From JBPEXY01 sp052031065 (GTDB taxonomy: Bacteria > Pseudomonadota > Gammaproteobacteria > Immundisolibacterales > Immundisolibacteraceae): a DNA stretch of 18,628 nt. Every line of letters starts with the position of its first letter. Position 1 is the first letter of the stretch. Shown here piece after piece: positions 8,504 through 15,262 of the stretch. The stretch is taken from contig JBPEXY010000012.1 in the NCBI GenBank assembly GCA_052031065.1, positions 1 through 18,628 on the forward strand, read 5' to 3'. The notes beneath the pieces are model-generated. The model had not been told where the DNA came from, did no database searches, and was given only the letters and a program-made list of their open reading frames with translations. A program made the translations under genes and the position numbers.

Positions 8504-9649
8504 ATGACCATCTGTTTATCACCGGGTGGAAGTTCTATTTATAACCACGACCAGCTCTCATCGGAGCTTCTGGTGGCTACGGTTGATGGTATTACCCTGC
8601 TCGAACTGGCTGAGAACGGCCATTGGGCAAAGAGCGCACAAACCCTGGTTGGTCATCACGTCTGTGCACTGCTTCGTGACCCTGAAAGCGGGCGCTACAT
8701 AGCCGGAACCCATGACGGCGGAATATTTCTCAGCGATGACCTGAACCACTGGCGTGCCAGTAACAGCGGTATTGAAACCCCTAACGTCTTTAGCCTGGCG
8801 ATGACATTTGAGGCTGGCAGCGCGGTTCTTTATGCAGGAACCGAGCCGGCAGCACTGTATCGGAGCGATGACCTCGGTGAGAACTGGAGCCGGCTCGACG
8901 GGTTGGATAGTGCTGCAAATGCCGAAACCTGGACCTTTCCAGCTCCGCCCTTTATTGGCCATGTCAAAACCATCTCCATCGACCCGGCTGATCCTGGCCA
9001 TCTGTTTGTCTGTATAGAACAGGGTGGGCTCTACAGTTCTGTCGACGCTGGTGAAAACTGGATCGATCATACCGCAGGTATGCCCAATGACGCACACCGG
9101 TTATTAATCCACCCGCAGCGCTCAGAGCGGGTCTACCTGGCCAACGGTTTCTTTTTTAGTCGTAGTGATGATGGCGGCAACAGCTGGTTCGATATGGCCG
9201 ACCAGATAAGCCGGATCGGCTACGCAGATCCCCTGCTCTGCCACCCCAACAGACCTGAATTGATGGTAGTTGCAGGCGGCTACGCAACCCCCGACGCCTG
9301 GGCCACGGGATCAGCCAAATCCGCCATCTATCGAACTGAGGATGGCGGTGATCATTGGTCCCAGGCAACAGAAGGACTGCCGGAAGAGATCAAGCCCAGT
9401 TTTGAAGCGGGTTGTATAGAAGCCGCTGGCGAGCAGTCGCGGATATTTCTGGGCAACACCCACGGTGAGGTCTGGATGAGCGCAGACCACGGAGCCAGCT
9501 GGCGCGAGGTGGTGGCCGACATCCCCTGGGTGTCAAAGTGTTTCCATGCCGATCTGATTCACGGCAGGCTGGTGCTCAACGAAGAGGATGTCCAGATACC
9601 CGACGAACTACGCGAGAAAATGGCAGAAATGGTTGATCGGGACGGTTAG
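8504..9649 (+). CDS. cytoplasmic Asp-box (BNR) beta-propeller repeat protein, function unknown
   Basis: A 381-residue protein built of repeated beta-sheet blades carrying Asp-box motifs S/T-x-D-x-G-x-x-W. Six are seen: residue 77 (SDDLNHW, degenerate), 121 (SDDLGENW), 179 (SVDAGENW), 221 (SDDGGNSW), 278 (TEDGGDHW) and 326 (SADHGASW). The spacing of about 42-58 residues indicates a propeller like sialidase or WD40/YVTN/BNR-like proteins. No signal peptide or membrane segment is present, so it is probably cytosolic. No catalytic signature was identified, so an enzymatic glycosidase label would be unsafe. ATG at 8504 is preceded by a strong GGGAGGAGG site. A longer frame from TTG at 8468 is less likely. 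It stands alone between the RND operon and a convergent terminator. Confidence 0.85.
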   Translation: MTICLSPGGSSIYNHDQLSSELLVATVDGITLLELAENGHWAKSAQTLVGHHVCALLRDPESGRYIAGTHDGGIFLSDDLNHWRASNSGIETPNVFSLAMTFEAGSAVLYAGTEPAALYRSDDLGENWSRLDGLDSAANAETWTFPAPPFIGHVKTISIDPADPGHLFVCIEQGGLYSSVDAGENWIDHTAGMPNDAHRLLIHPQRSERVYLANGFFFSRSDDGGNSWFDMADQISRIGYADPLLCHPNRPELMVVAGGYATPDAWATGSAKSAIYRTEDGGDHWSQATEGLPEEIKPSFEAGCIEAAGEQSRIFLGNTHGEVWMSADHGASWREVVADIPWVSKCFHADLIHGRLVLNEEDVQIPDELREKMAEMVDRDG

Positions 9650-9702
9650 CCTTTACCACCGACACTTTGGGTCTGATCGGTGCTGCAATTAATATAGGAG
9701 AC

Positions 9703-9740
9703 AAAAAAAGGGGGGATAGTAACTATCCCCCCCTCTTTTT
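9703..9740. terminator. bidirectional intrinsic terminator between the propeller gene and the csp gene
   Basis: GGGGGGATAGT at 9710-9720 pairs with ACTATCCCCCC starting at 9722, a very stable hairpin with a tiny loop. On the plus strand the stem is followed by CTCTTTTT. On the minus strand it is followed by a run of seven T (the plus-strand A run at 9703-9709). It can therefore end transcription from both convergent genes. Confidence 0.92.
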
Positions 9741-9757
9741 GTACTAAAGCACCGGCT

Positions 9758-9964
9758 TTAGATGGCTATAACGTTCTCGGCCTGCGGGCCTTTCTGACCC
9801 TGGGTCACGGTGAATTCGACCTTTTGACCTTCTGCCAGAGTTTTGAAGCCAGAACCTGAAATCGCACTGAAGTGAACGAACACATCAGGGCCAGATTCCT
9901 GTTCGATGAAGCCAAAACCTTTAGCGTCGTTGAACCATTTAACGGTACCAGTAGTGGTTGCCAT
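9758..9964 (-). CDS. cold shock protein, CspA family
   Basis: A 68-residue single cold-shock domain covering the whole protein. It contains RNP1 (KGFGFI, residues 15-20) and RNP2 (VFVHF, residues 28-32), with Trp10 and Phe11 in the usual nucleic-acid-binding positions. Such proteins bind single-stranded RNA or DNA and act as RNA chaperones; some are cold-induced and others constitutive. ATG at 9964 is preceded by AGGAAG with about 8 nt spacing. The gene has its own strong promoter and a leader of about 150 nt upstream and a hairpin terminator downstream, so it is a monocistronic unit. Which Csp paralogue it corresponds to cannot be decided here. Confidence 0.97.
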   Translation of the reverse strand: MATTTGTVKWFNDAKGFGFIEQESGPDVFVHFSAISGSGFKTLAEGQKVEFTVTQGQKGPQAENVIAI

Positions 9965-10114
9965 AAACTTTTCTTCCTATCAATCAATAGTAATGTTTGC
10001 TTTTTAACAAAGCGGCTGAGCTAAAAGTGTTCCTATTACTTATGACCAACAGGATGTTCATTAACACTGGACATCTAAACGGTGTACATAAATATTCAGA
10101 CCTACTTTCAAGCG
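9965..10114 (-). promoter_or_regulatory. long 5' untranslated leader of the csp gene
   Basis: The region between the predicted transcription start (near 10114) and the csp start codon is about 150 nt. It holds no credible coding frame. E. coli cspA has a leader of similar length that folds in a temperature-dependent way. A small stem (GCTTT at 9999-10003 with AAAGC at 10009-10013) lies 35 nt before the start codon. The length and position suggest post-transcriptional cold regulation. I did not find an obvious match to the E. coli cold-box. Confidence 0.55.
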
Positions 10115-10120
10115 AGAACG

Positions 10121-10148
10121 ATTCTAAACGCGGCGGCGGTGATGTCAA
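10121..10148 (-). promoter_or_regulatory. strong sigma-70 promoter of the csp gene
   Basis: Read on the minus strand, a perfect -35 TTGACA (10148-10143) and a -10 TAGAAT (10126-10121, five of six matches) are spaced 16 nt apart. This is the best promoter match in the window. It predicts transcription starting near 10114 and running into the cold shock gene. A second, weaker pair (TTGTAA, 17 nt, TTTTAT) lies slightly upstream. Confidence 0.75.
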
Positions 10149-10339
10149 TAAAATCTTCGTGAAAGATTTATTACAACGGCTCGGTTAACGCTTCCAGAAT
10201 CGCGCACCATCCCGATTACGAGTGGTTTATAGCAGCACAGCGCAAAGCGGGAGGTGCCGGGTCACCTGGCAGGAACTACCGACGTGGGGAAGTTTTCATC
10301 ACGCCGACTAGTCCTGCTCACAAAGTGCTCCGGGGCGAA
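10149..10339. other. non-coding gap between the csp promoter and the gst gene
   Basis: No supported gene, RNA or repeat was found here. A small inverted repeat (AGGTG-CCGGGT-CACCT, around 10251-10266) has no T-run and is not a convincing terminator for the upstream glutathione transferase gene. Confidence 0.5.
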
Positions 10340-10945
10340 CTAACCCAGACCCTCTTCCTGCATTGACTTCTGGACAGCCGCTCTGCCCATCGCCTGACCG
10401 ACATACCTGCCCAGGTTTGGCCAGGGTGAGATATCCATCTGCACAAACTGGGTCCAGCCCAGAATGGTAATCAGATAAGCATCAGCAATAGTGAACTGGT
10501 CACCGAACAGGTAAGGGCCACTGTTCAGCTGATCATTGAACAGCGCCAGCCTGGAACCTATCAGTTCCTCAGCTGCGGCCTTTTCTTCGTCGGTCACCGC
10601 TGGATTGAACATCGGTCCGAAATTTTTATGCAGTTCGGTTGAACAGTAGTTGATTGCTTCCAGCACCCGATAGCGACCCAGGTCGCCAACCGGAGCAAGC
10701 AGGTTGGCGGAACCGTTCTGGTCAGCCACATACTGCAACAAGGCGCCCACTTCGGTCAGTAGCTCGCCATTATCCAGTTCTAGTGCTGGCACGTAACCTT
10801 TCGGATTAATTTCCAGGTAGTTGGCCCCTGATTCGGTTTTCTTCTCCGCCAGATCAACTTTTTCACAGTCGAAACTGGCACCGGCCTCATTCAGTGCGAT
10901 TCGCACGGCTAGAGAACAGGCACCAGGAAAATAATAGAGTTTCAT
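10340..10945 (-). CDS. gstA: glutathione S-transferase, beta class (GstA-like)
   Basis: A 201-residue protein, the same length as E. coli GstA and closely matching it in motifs. The N-terminal thioredoxin-fold domain starts MKLYYFPGACSLA with the beta-class Cys10. It continues with NPKGYVPALELD, which contains the cis-proline of the glutathione site. The helical C-terminal domain includes NYCSTELHKNFGPMF and the FTIADAYLITILGW folding motif. It conjugates or exchanges glutathione with electrophiles in the cytoplasm. ATG at 10945 is chosen because it matches the family start and CTGGAG lies 11 nt upstream. A longer frame adds 16 residues that do not fit. It lies about 100 nt downstream of ygiQ on the same strand. 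Confidence 0.94.
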   Translation of the reverse strand: MKLYYFPGACSLAVRIALNEAGASFDCEKVDLAEKKTESGANYLEINPKGYVPALELDNGELLTEVGALLQYVADQNGSANLLAPVGDLGRYRVLEAINYCSTELHKNFGPMFNPAVTDEEKAAAEELIGSRLALFNDQLNSGPYLFGDQFTIADAYLITILGWTQFVQMDISPWPNLGRYVGQAMGRAAVQKSMQEEGLG

Positions 10946-11044
10946 TGTAATCAATACTCCAGATTGAAGTGGGGTGAACGGGTTATTGGGCACACAGATC
11001 CTGACGTCCGCTGTAATACCGACAGACCCGGTTATTGTAGCCCT

Positions 11045-13378
11045 TTAATTAGACCGCGAACGCGAGTTGGCTCGCCTGCGCCTGGGCGGTCCAGACTTGC
11101 TGGCAGTTCGTTTTCCCGGCGAGGCAGAATCGTTTGAGCCGGGCAGCTTCCTGGTCCCAGGTTGGCCGCGACTGTGCCGGGTAGCGAAAGGCCGCCCGGC
11201 CGGGGCCTGGCCGGATTTGCCACCGTCGATTACGCGTGCGGGCTGACGCGGCGGGATCAACGCTTTTTTACCATAGCCGATCAACTCTGCGCGGCCCATT
11301 TTTTTTAAAGCTTCCCTGATCAGGGGCCAGTTATCGGGGTCATGATAACGCAGTAGTGCCTTGTGCAGCCTGCGCTGCCGCCCGCCACGGGCAACCGACA
11401 CCACCTCCCCTGTCCTTCTGATCCTGTGAAGCGGGTTCTGGCCGCTGTGATACATCGCTGTCGCCGTTGCCATCGGCGATGGATAAAAGGTCTGTACCTG
11501 ATCAGCCCTGAAACCATTCCGCTTTAACCAGCGGGCCAGCTCAACCATATCCTCGTCACGAGTGCCGGGATGAGCGGCAATGAAATAGGGAATCAGGTAC
11601 TGCTCCTTGCCAGCCTGACGGCTAAACCGTTCAAACAGTTCACGAAACCGTTCATAACTACCGATGCCCGGTTTCATCATCATTTCCAGCGGGCCGGATT
11701 CAGTATGTTCTGGCGCAATTTTCAGATACCCACCCACGTGGTGTGATACCAGTTCGCGCACATACTCCGGCGATTTCACTGCCAGGTCATAGCGGACACC
11801 GGAACCAATCAGGATTTTCTTGATACCTGGTAGTTCCCTGGCCTTCTGATAAAGTCTGATTAGCGGGTCATGATCTGTGTTCAGGTTGCTACAGATATCT
11901 GGATAGACACAGGCCGGCCGTCGGCAGGCTGCCTCGATTTTCGGATCCTTACAGGCGAGTCGGTACATGTTCGCCGTCGGACCACCGAGATCCGAAATGA
12001 CCCCGGTAAAACCTTCGGTTCTATCCCTGATCTGCTCGATCTCACGCAAAATCGAATCTTCGGAGCGGCTCTGGATGATGCGCCCCTCATGTTCCGTAAT
12101 CGAACAGAAGGTGCACCCACCAAAACAGCCACGCATGATGTTGACCGAAAACCGGATCATCTCCCACGCCGGAATGCGGTGTCCCTGGTACTTTGGGTGC
12201 GGCGCTCGGGCATAAGGCAGGTCAAACACCGAATCCATCTCATCGGTCGTCAGAGGAATTGGCGGCGGATTGATCCATAGCTCCCGGTCTCCATGTCGTT
12301 GCACCAATGCACGGGCATTGCCGGGGTTGGTTTCGGCATGGAGAATTCGCGATGCGTGGGCATAGAGAAACGGATCACTACGCACCTGCTCATAGGCGGG
12401 CAGGCGGATAACCGTTCGGTCACGGCGCCTCAGCAGGGTCTGGGCCGCTGCTTTTTGCCAGCTTATTGGCTGTTCGGTCTCAGCCACTTTACGCTGTTGA
12501 GTGCCGCAGGCCGAGCCGTTTGGCGGCTCTACAGATTGTTCAGCGTAGGGATTGGTTAGTGGTTCTAGCTTGTCTGGCCGGTCAATATCAGTGGAATCCA
12601 CCTGCAGCCACTCATCGGCAGCATCATTCGGGTTGCCTGCTGTCTCTGTTAGAGCCCTGGCGGGTGGAATTTGCTGGCAAAGCAGAGCGGTACCACGCAA
12701 GTCATGAATATCGGTGATCGCTTCTCCGGCCGCCAGACGGTGAGTTAGCTCTACCAGAGCCCGTTCGGCATTGCCATAAAGCAGCAGGTCCGCCTTGCTG
12801 TCGACCAGAATGGATCGACGTATTTTGTCCGACCAGTAGTCGTAGTGGGCGATCCGCCTGAGGCTTGCCTCAATCCCGCCAAGAACAATCGGTACATCGC
12901 GAAAAGCTTCTCGGCACCGCTGGCTATAGACCAGTGTCGCCCGGTCGGGACGACGGTCGCCCTGGTCATCGGGACTGTAAGCGTCATCACTACGTCGGCG
13001 GCGATCGGCCGTGTAGCGATTTACCATCGAATCCATATTGCCGGCGGTGATTCCAAAATAGAAATTAGGCGCACCCAGTGCCTTGAAGGGTTCGGCGCTC
13101 TGCCAATCTGGCTGATCGATGATTCCAACCCGGAAACCCTGGGCCTCGAGTACCCGCCCGATCACCGCCATGCCAAAACTGGGGTGATCGATATAGGCAT
13201 CGCCGGTGACAATGATAACGTCACAGCTGTCCCAGCCAAGCAGGTCCATCTCTGCCCTGCTGGTCGGCAAAAATTCCGCGCTACCGAAACATTCCGCCCA
13301 GTATCTGGGATAGGAGCAGAGATGGGGCACAGGAGACTGGCCCTTTGAGGCGTGTAGGCTAATGGGATTTTTTCTCAA
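11045..13378 (-). CDS. ygiQ: YgiQ family radical SAM protein
   Basis: A 777-residue homologue of E. coli YgiQ. It has the N-terminal domain typical of the family (MDLLGWDSCDVIIVTGDAY, then DHPSFGMAVIGRVLEAQGF). A central radical SAM core binds a 4Fe-4S cluster through Cys418, Cys422 and Cys425 (CFGGCTFC), followed by YgiQ signatures (TEHEGRIIQSRS, ISDLGGPTANMYRL). The reaction catalysed is not established for the family. A variable linker (about residues 235-320) and a basic, low-complexity C-terminal tail (about 705-777) flank the conserved parts. TTG at 13378 has no clear ribosome binding site. GTG at codon 17 (13330), preceded by AAAGGG, is a good alternative; an in-frame stop lies just upstream of both. 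It sits 38 nt after slyX and may be co-transcribed. Confidence 0.95.
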   Translation of the reverse strand: MRKNPISLHASKGQSPVPHLCSYPRYWAECFGSAEFLPTSRAEMDLLGWDSCDVIIVTGDAYIDHPSFGMAVIGRVLEAQGFRVGIIDQPDWQSAEPFKALGAPNFYFGITAGNMDSMVNRYTADRRRRSDDAYSPDDQGDRRPDRATLVYSQRCREAFRDVPIVLGGIEASLRRIAHYDYWSDKIRRSILVDSKADLLLYGNAERALVELTHRLAAGEAITDIHDLRGTALLCQQIPPARALTETAGNPNDAADEWLQVDSTDIDRPDKLEPLTNPYAEQSVEPPNGSACGTQQRKVAETEQPISWQKAAAQTLLRRRDRTVIRLPAYEQVRSDPFLYAHASRILHAETNPGNARALVQRHGDRELWINPPPIPLTTDEMDSVFDLPYARAPHPKYQGHRIPAWEMIRFSVNIMRGCFGGCTFCSITEHEGRIIQSRSEDSILREIEQIRDRTEGFTGVISDLGGPTANMYRLACKDPKIEAACRRPACVYPDICSNLNTDHDPLIRLYQKARELPGIKKILIGSGVRYDLAVKSPEYVRELVSHHVGGYLKIAPEHTESGPLEMMMKPGIGSYERFRELFERFSRQAGKEQYLIPYFIAAHPGTRDEDMVELARWLKRNGFRADQVQTFYPSPMATATAMYHSGQNPLHRIRRTGEVVSVARGGRQRRLHKALLRYHDPDNWPLIREALKKMGRAELIGYGKKALIPPRQPARVIDGGKSGQAPAGRPFATRHSRGQPGTRKLPGSNDSASPGKRTASKSGPPRRRRANSRSRSN

Positions 13379-13416
13379 TGGGCGACCGTTGAAGGGTCAA
13401 ATTCAGTATGGAAAGC

Positions 13417-13617
13417 TCAGTAGTGGGGCGGCGGTTCATCAATAATCTCGCCATTTTCGTCAACCTGTTGCAACTTGTTAACCAGTAGTTCAAAGGAGTT
13501 CTGCAAAACTTTGAGCTGGTGCTGTAGCGCAACCACCTGATCACTCAGCGTATGAATGGTCTGCTCCTGAAAGCTCAGTCGGCTCTCCAGGTCGATAATA
13601 CGATTCTGCTGATCCAA
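13417..13617 (-). CDS. slyX: SlyX family protein
   Basis: A 66-residue protein predicted to be mostly one coiled-coil helix (about residues 5-55), ending in the characteristic PPPHY. The biochemical role of SlyX is unknown. The start is TTG at 13617, with CAGGAG about 7 nt upstream, inside the end of the universal stress protein gene. The gap between that stop codon and this start is 2 nt, so translation is probably coupled. There is no internal ATG. Confidence 0.93.
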   Translation of the reverse strand: MDQQNRIIDLESRLSFQEQTIHTLSDQVVALQHQLKVLQNSFELLVNKLQQVDENGEIIDEPPPHY

Positions 13618-13619
13618 GG

Positions 13620-14057
13620 TTAGGCTCCTGTGCCAGGCACGACAACCACAGGGATTGGTGCAGTACGAATCAGCTGCTGACAGACACTGCCCATAATCAC
13701 TTTAGCCAGTAGCCCGTGTCCGTGGGAGGCGACCATCACCAGGTCTGCCGAAATCTTCTCCGCTTCATGCAGGATGGTCTCACAGATTGCGCCGCGCGCC
13801 AGAACAGCCGTCGTTTCGACACCCTGGCTTCTGAGCTTTTCAGCGTAATCCTGGACCATGCGGTGCTCACGGTGATACTGGCGCGCCAACTCGTCGCGCA
13901 TCGCCTTTGGATCCTGCTGGTAGCCGACAAAATCTGGCTCCGGCTCCACGGTATGCAGTAAATAAATCGTGGCACCACTTTTCTGCGCCAGTTTTACCGC
14001 TTCATCCAACAAATGCTCAACCACATCAGAAAAATCGATTGCAACAAGAATAATCAT
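13620..14057 (-). CDS. universal stress protein, UspA family
   Basis: A 145-residue single Usp domain. It begins MIILVAIDFSD, the first strand with the conserved Asp near the nucleotide pocket. It contains the ATP-binding pattern ASHGHGLLAKVIMGS: the family motif is G-2x-G-9x-G-S/T, and here the first glycine is Ala110, followed by Gly113, Gly123 and Ser124. The protein may therefore bind ATP or AMP. Its ATG overlaps the CoA-transferase stop (ATGA), and slyX follows after 2 nt, so it sits inside a CoA-metabolism operon. That placement suggests stress- or energy-linked control of the pathway, but this is inference. Confidence 0.94.
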   Translation of the reverse strand: MIILVAIDFSDVVEHLLDEAVKLAQKSGATIYLLHTVEPEPDFVGYQQDPKAMRDELARQYHREHRMVQDYAEKLRSQGVETTAVLARGAICETILHEAEKISADLVMVASHGHGLLAKVIMGSVCQQLIRTAPIPVVVVPGTGA

Positions 14058-15262
14058 CGCTTTTTCTCCCTGCCCCGAGGTGGCCCGTCGCCAAGTTGGC
14101 CGAGAACCTCCGCCGTATGTTCCCCCAACAGCGGTGCCCGATGACGTACCCCTCCGGGCGTTCTGGACATTTTTAGCGGTGTGCCGGCCACCGTGAACAG
14201 ATCATCGCTTCCAGGGTGATCCAGCTCTACGAGCATATCGCGTAGCTGAAAATGGGCATCTCCCATGATGTCCGTAACACTGTTTACCGGGCCAAACGGA
14301 ACCTTGCCGCCAAGTAGTTGCTGTAACTCTGCTTTGGTTCGCTGACTGGTCCAGTCCTCCACCAGCCGCAACGTTTGTTGCGCATTTTTTTTACGCTGCG
14401 GATTGGTGATAAACCGGGTGTCGTCGCCTAATTCCGGCTCCCCCATCGCGCTGCAGAGTGCTTTCCAGAAACCGTCTGTAGGACAGCCAATCGTGACCCA
14501 GCCATCGGCAGCGGGAAAGATGCCAAACGGACAAAACAGCGGATGTCCATTGCCTTCCGGTTCCGCCACGTTGCCGGCATAACTATATTGATGGAGGATC
14601 CGTTCACAGAGCGCCAGCACGCCATCAAGCATGGCAATATCGACAAATTGCCCCTCACCGGTCTGCTCGGCGTGGCGAACCGCAGCGAGCAGTCCAAATG
14701 CCATCATCATTGCCGGTACCGTATCACCAATACCAGGGCCGACTTTCATCGGTTTACCGGGACCTTCGCCGGTAATCCCCATCACCCCACCCATCGCCTG
14801 GGAGACCACATCATAGGCGGGCCAGTCGTTATACGGGCTTTCACCACTACGAGGGTCGCCGAATCCCCGAATCGCGCCATAAACCAGCGCCGGGTTGACT
14901 TCAGCCAGAGTTTCATAGCCAAGCTCCATCTTCTCCATCACCCCGGTGCGGTAGTTCTCCACGACGACATCAGCGGTGGCTACCAACGCCAACAGCTGCT
15001 CCCTTCCGGTGGCGCTTTTCAGGTCCAGCACAACGCTTTTTTTGTTGCGGTTAATGCTCTGGAAATATCCGCCAAAATCGTGATCACCGTCGTCGTTAAA
15101 GAACGGTGGAAAGCGACGCGCTGCATCTCCCTGGGGGGGCTCAATCTTGATCACCTCGGCGCCGTGATCAGCCAGCATCATCGTGCAGAAGGGTCCTGCC
15201 AGCACCTGCGTCAGGTCGATCACCCGCAGTCCGTGCAGAGCGCCGCTCAACGAACCATTCAA
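14054..15262 (-). CDS. CaiB/BaiF family (class III) CoA-transferase
   Basis: A 402-residue class III CoA-transferase of normal length. The N-terminal motif LRVIDLTQVLAGPFCTMMLAD and the segment INRNKKSVVLDLKS are typical. The catalytic Asp is probably Asp180 in GIGDTVPAM. These enzymes move CoA between carboxylic acids through an aspartyl thioester. The gene overlaps the acyl-CoA dehydrogenase stop by 4 nt (TTGA), so the start is TTG at 15262. A second TTG four codons in is possible. Given the neighbours, a branched dicarboxylic acid such as methylsuccinate, mesaconate or itaconate is a plausible acceptor, but CaiB family specificity cannot be read from sequence. Confidence 0.93.
   Translation of the reverse strand: MNGSLSGALHGLRVIDLTQVLAGPFCTMMLADHGAEVIKIEPPQGDAARRFPPFFNDDGDHDFGGYFQSINRNKKSVVLDLKSATGREQLLALVATADVVVENYRTGVMEKMELGYETLAEVNPALVYGAIRGFGDPRSGESPYNDWPAYDVVSQAMGGVMGITGEGPGKPMKVGPGIGDTVPAMMMAFGLLAAVRHAEQTGEGQFVDIAMLDGVLALCERILHQYSYAGNVAEPEGNGHPLFCPFGIFPAADGWVTIGCPTDGFWKALCSAMGEPELGDDTRFITNPQRKKNAQQTLRLVEDWTSQRTKAELQQLLGGKVPFGPVNSVTDIMGDAHFQLRDMLVELDHPGSDDLFTVAGTPLKMSRTPGGVRHRAPLLGEHTAEVLGQLGDGPPRGREKKR

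Noticed and set aside
9997..10188. 63-codon plus-strand open frame upstream of the csp gene
   Set aside because: It covers the csp leader and its strong promoter and has no convincing ribosome site or recognisable sequence.
10251..10266. Inverted repeat downstream of the gst gene as a terminator
   Set aside because: The stem is only 5 bp and no T-run follows on either strand.
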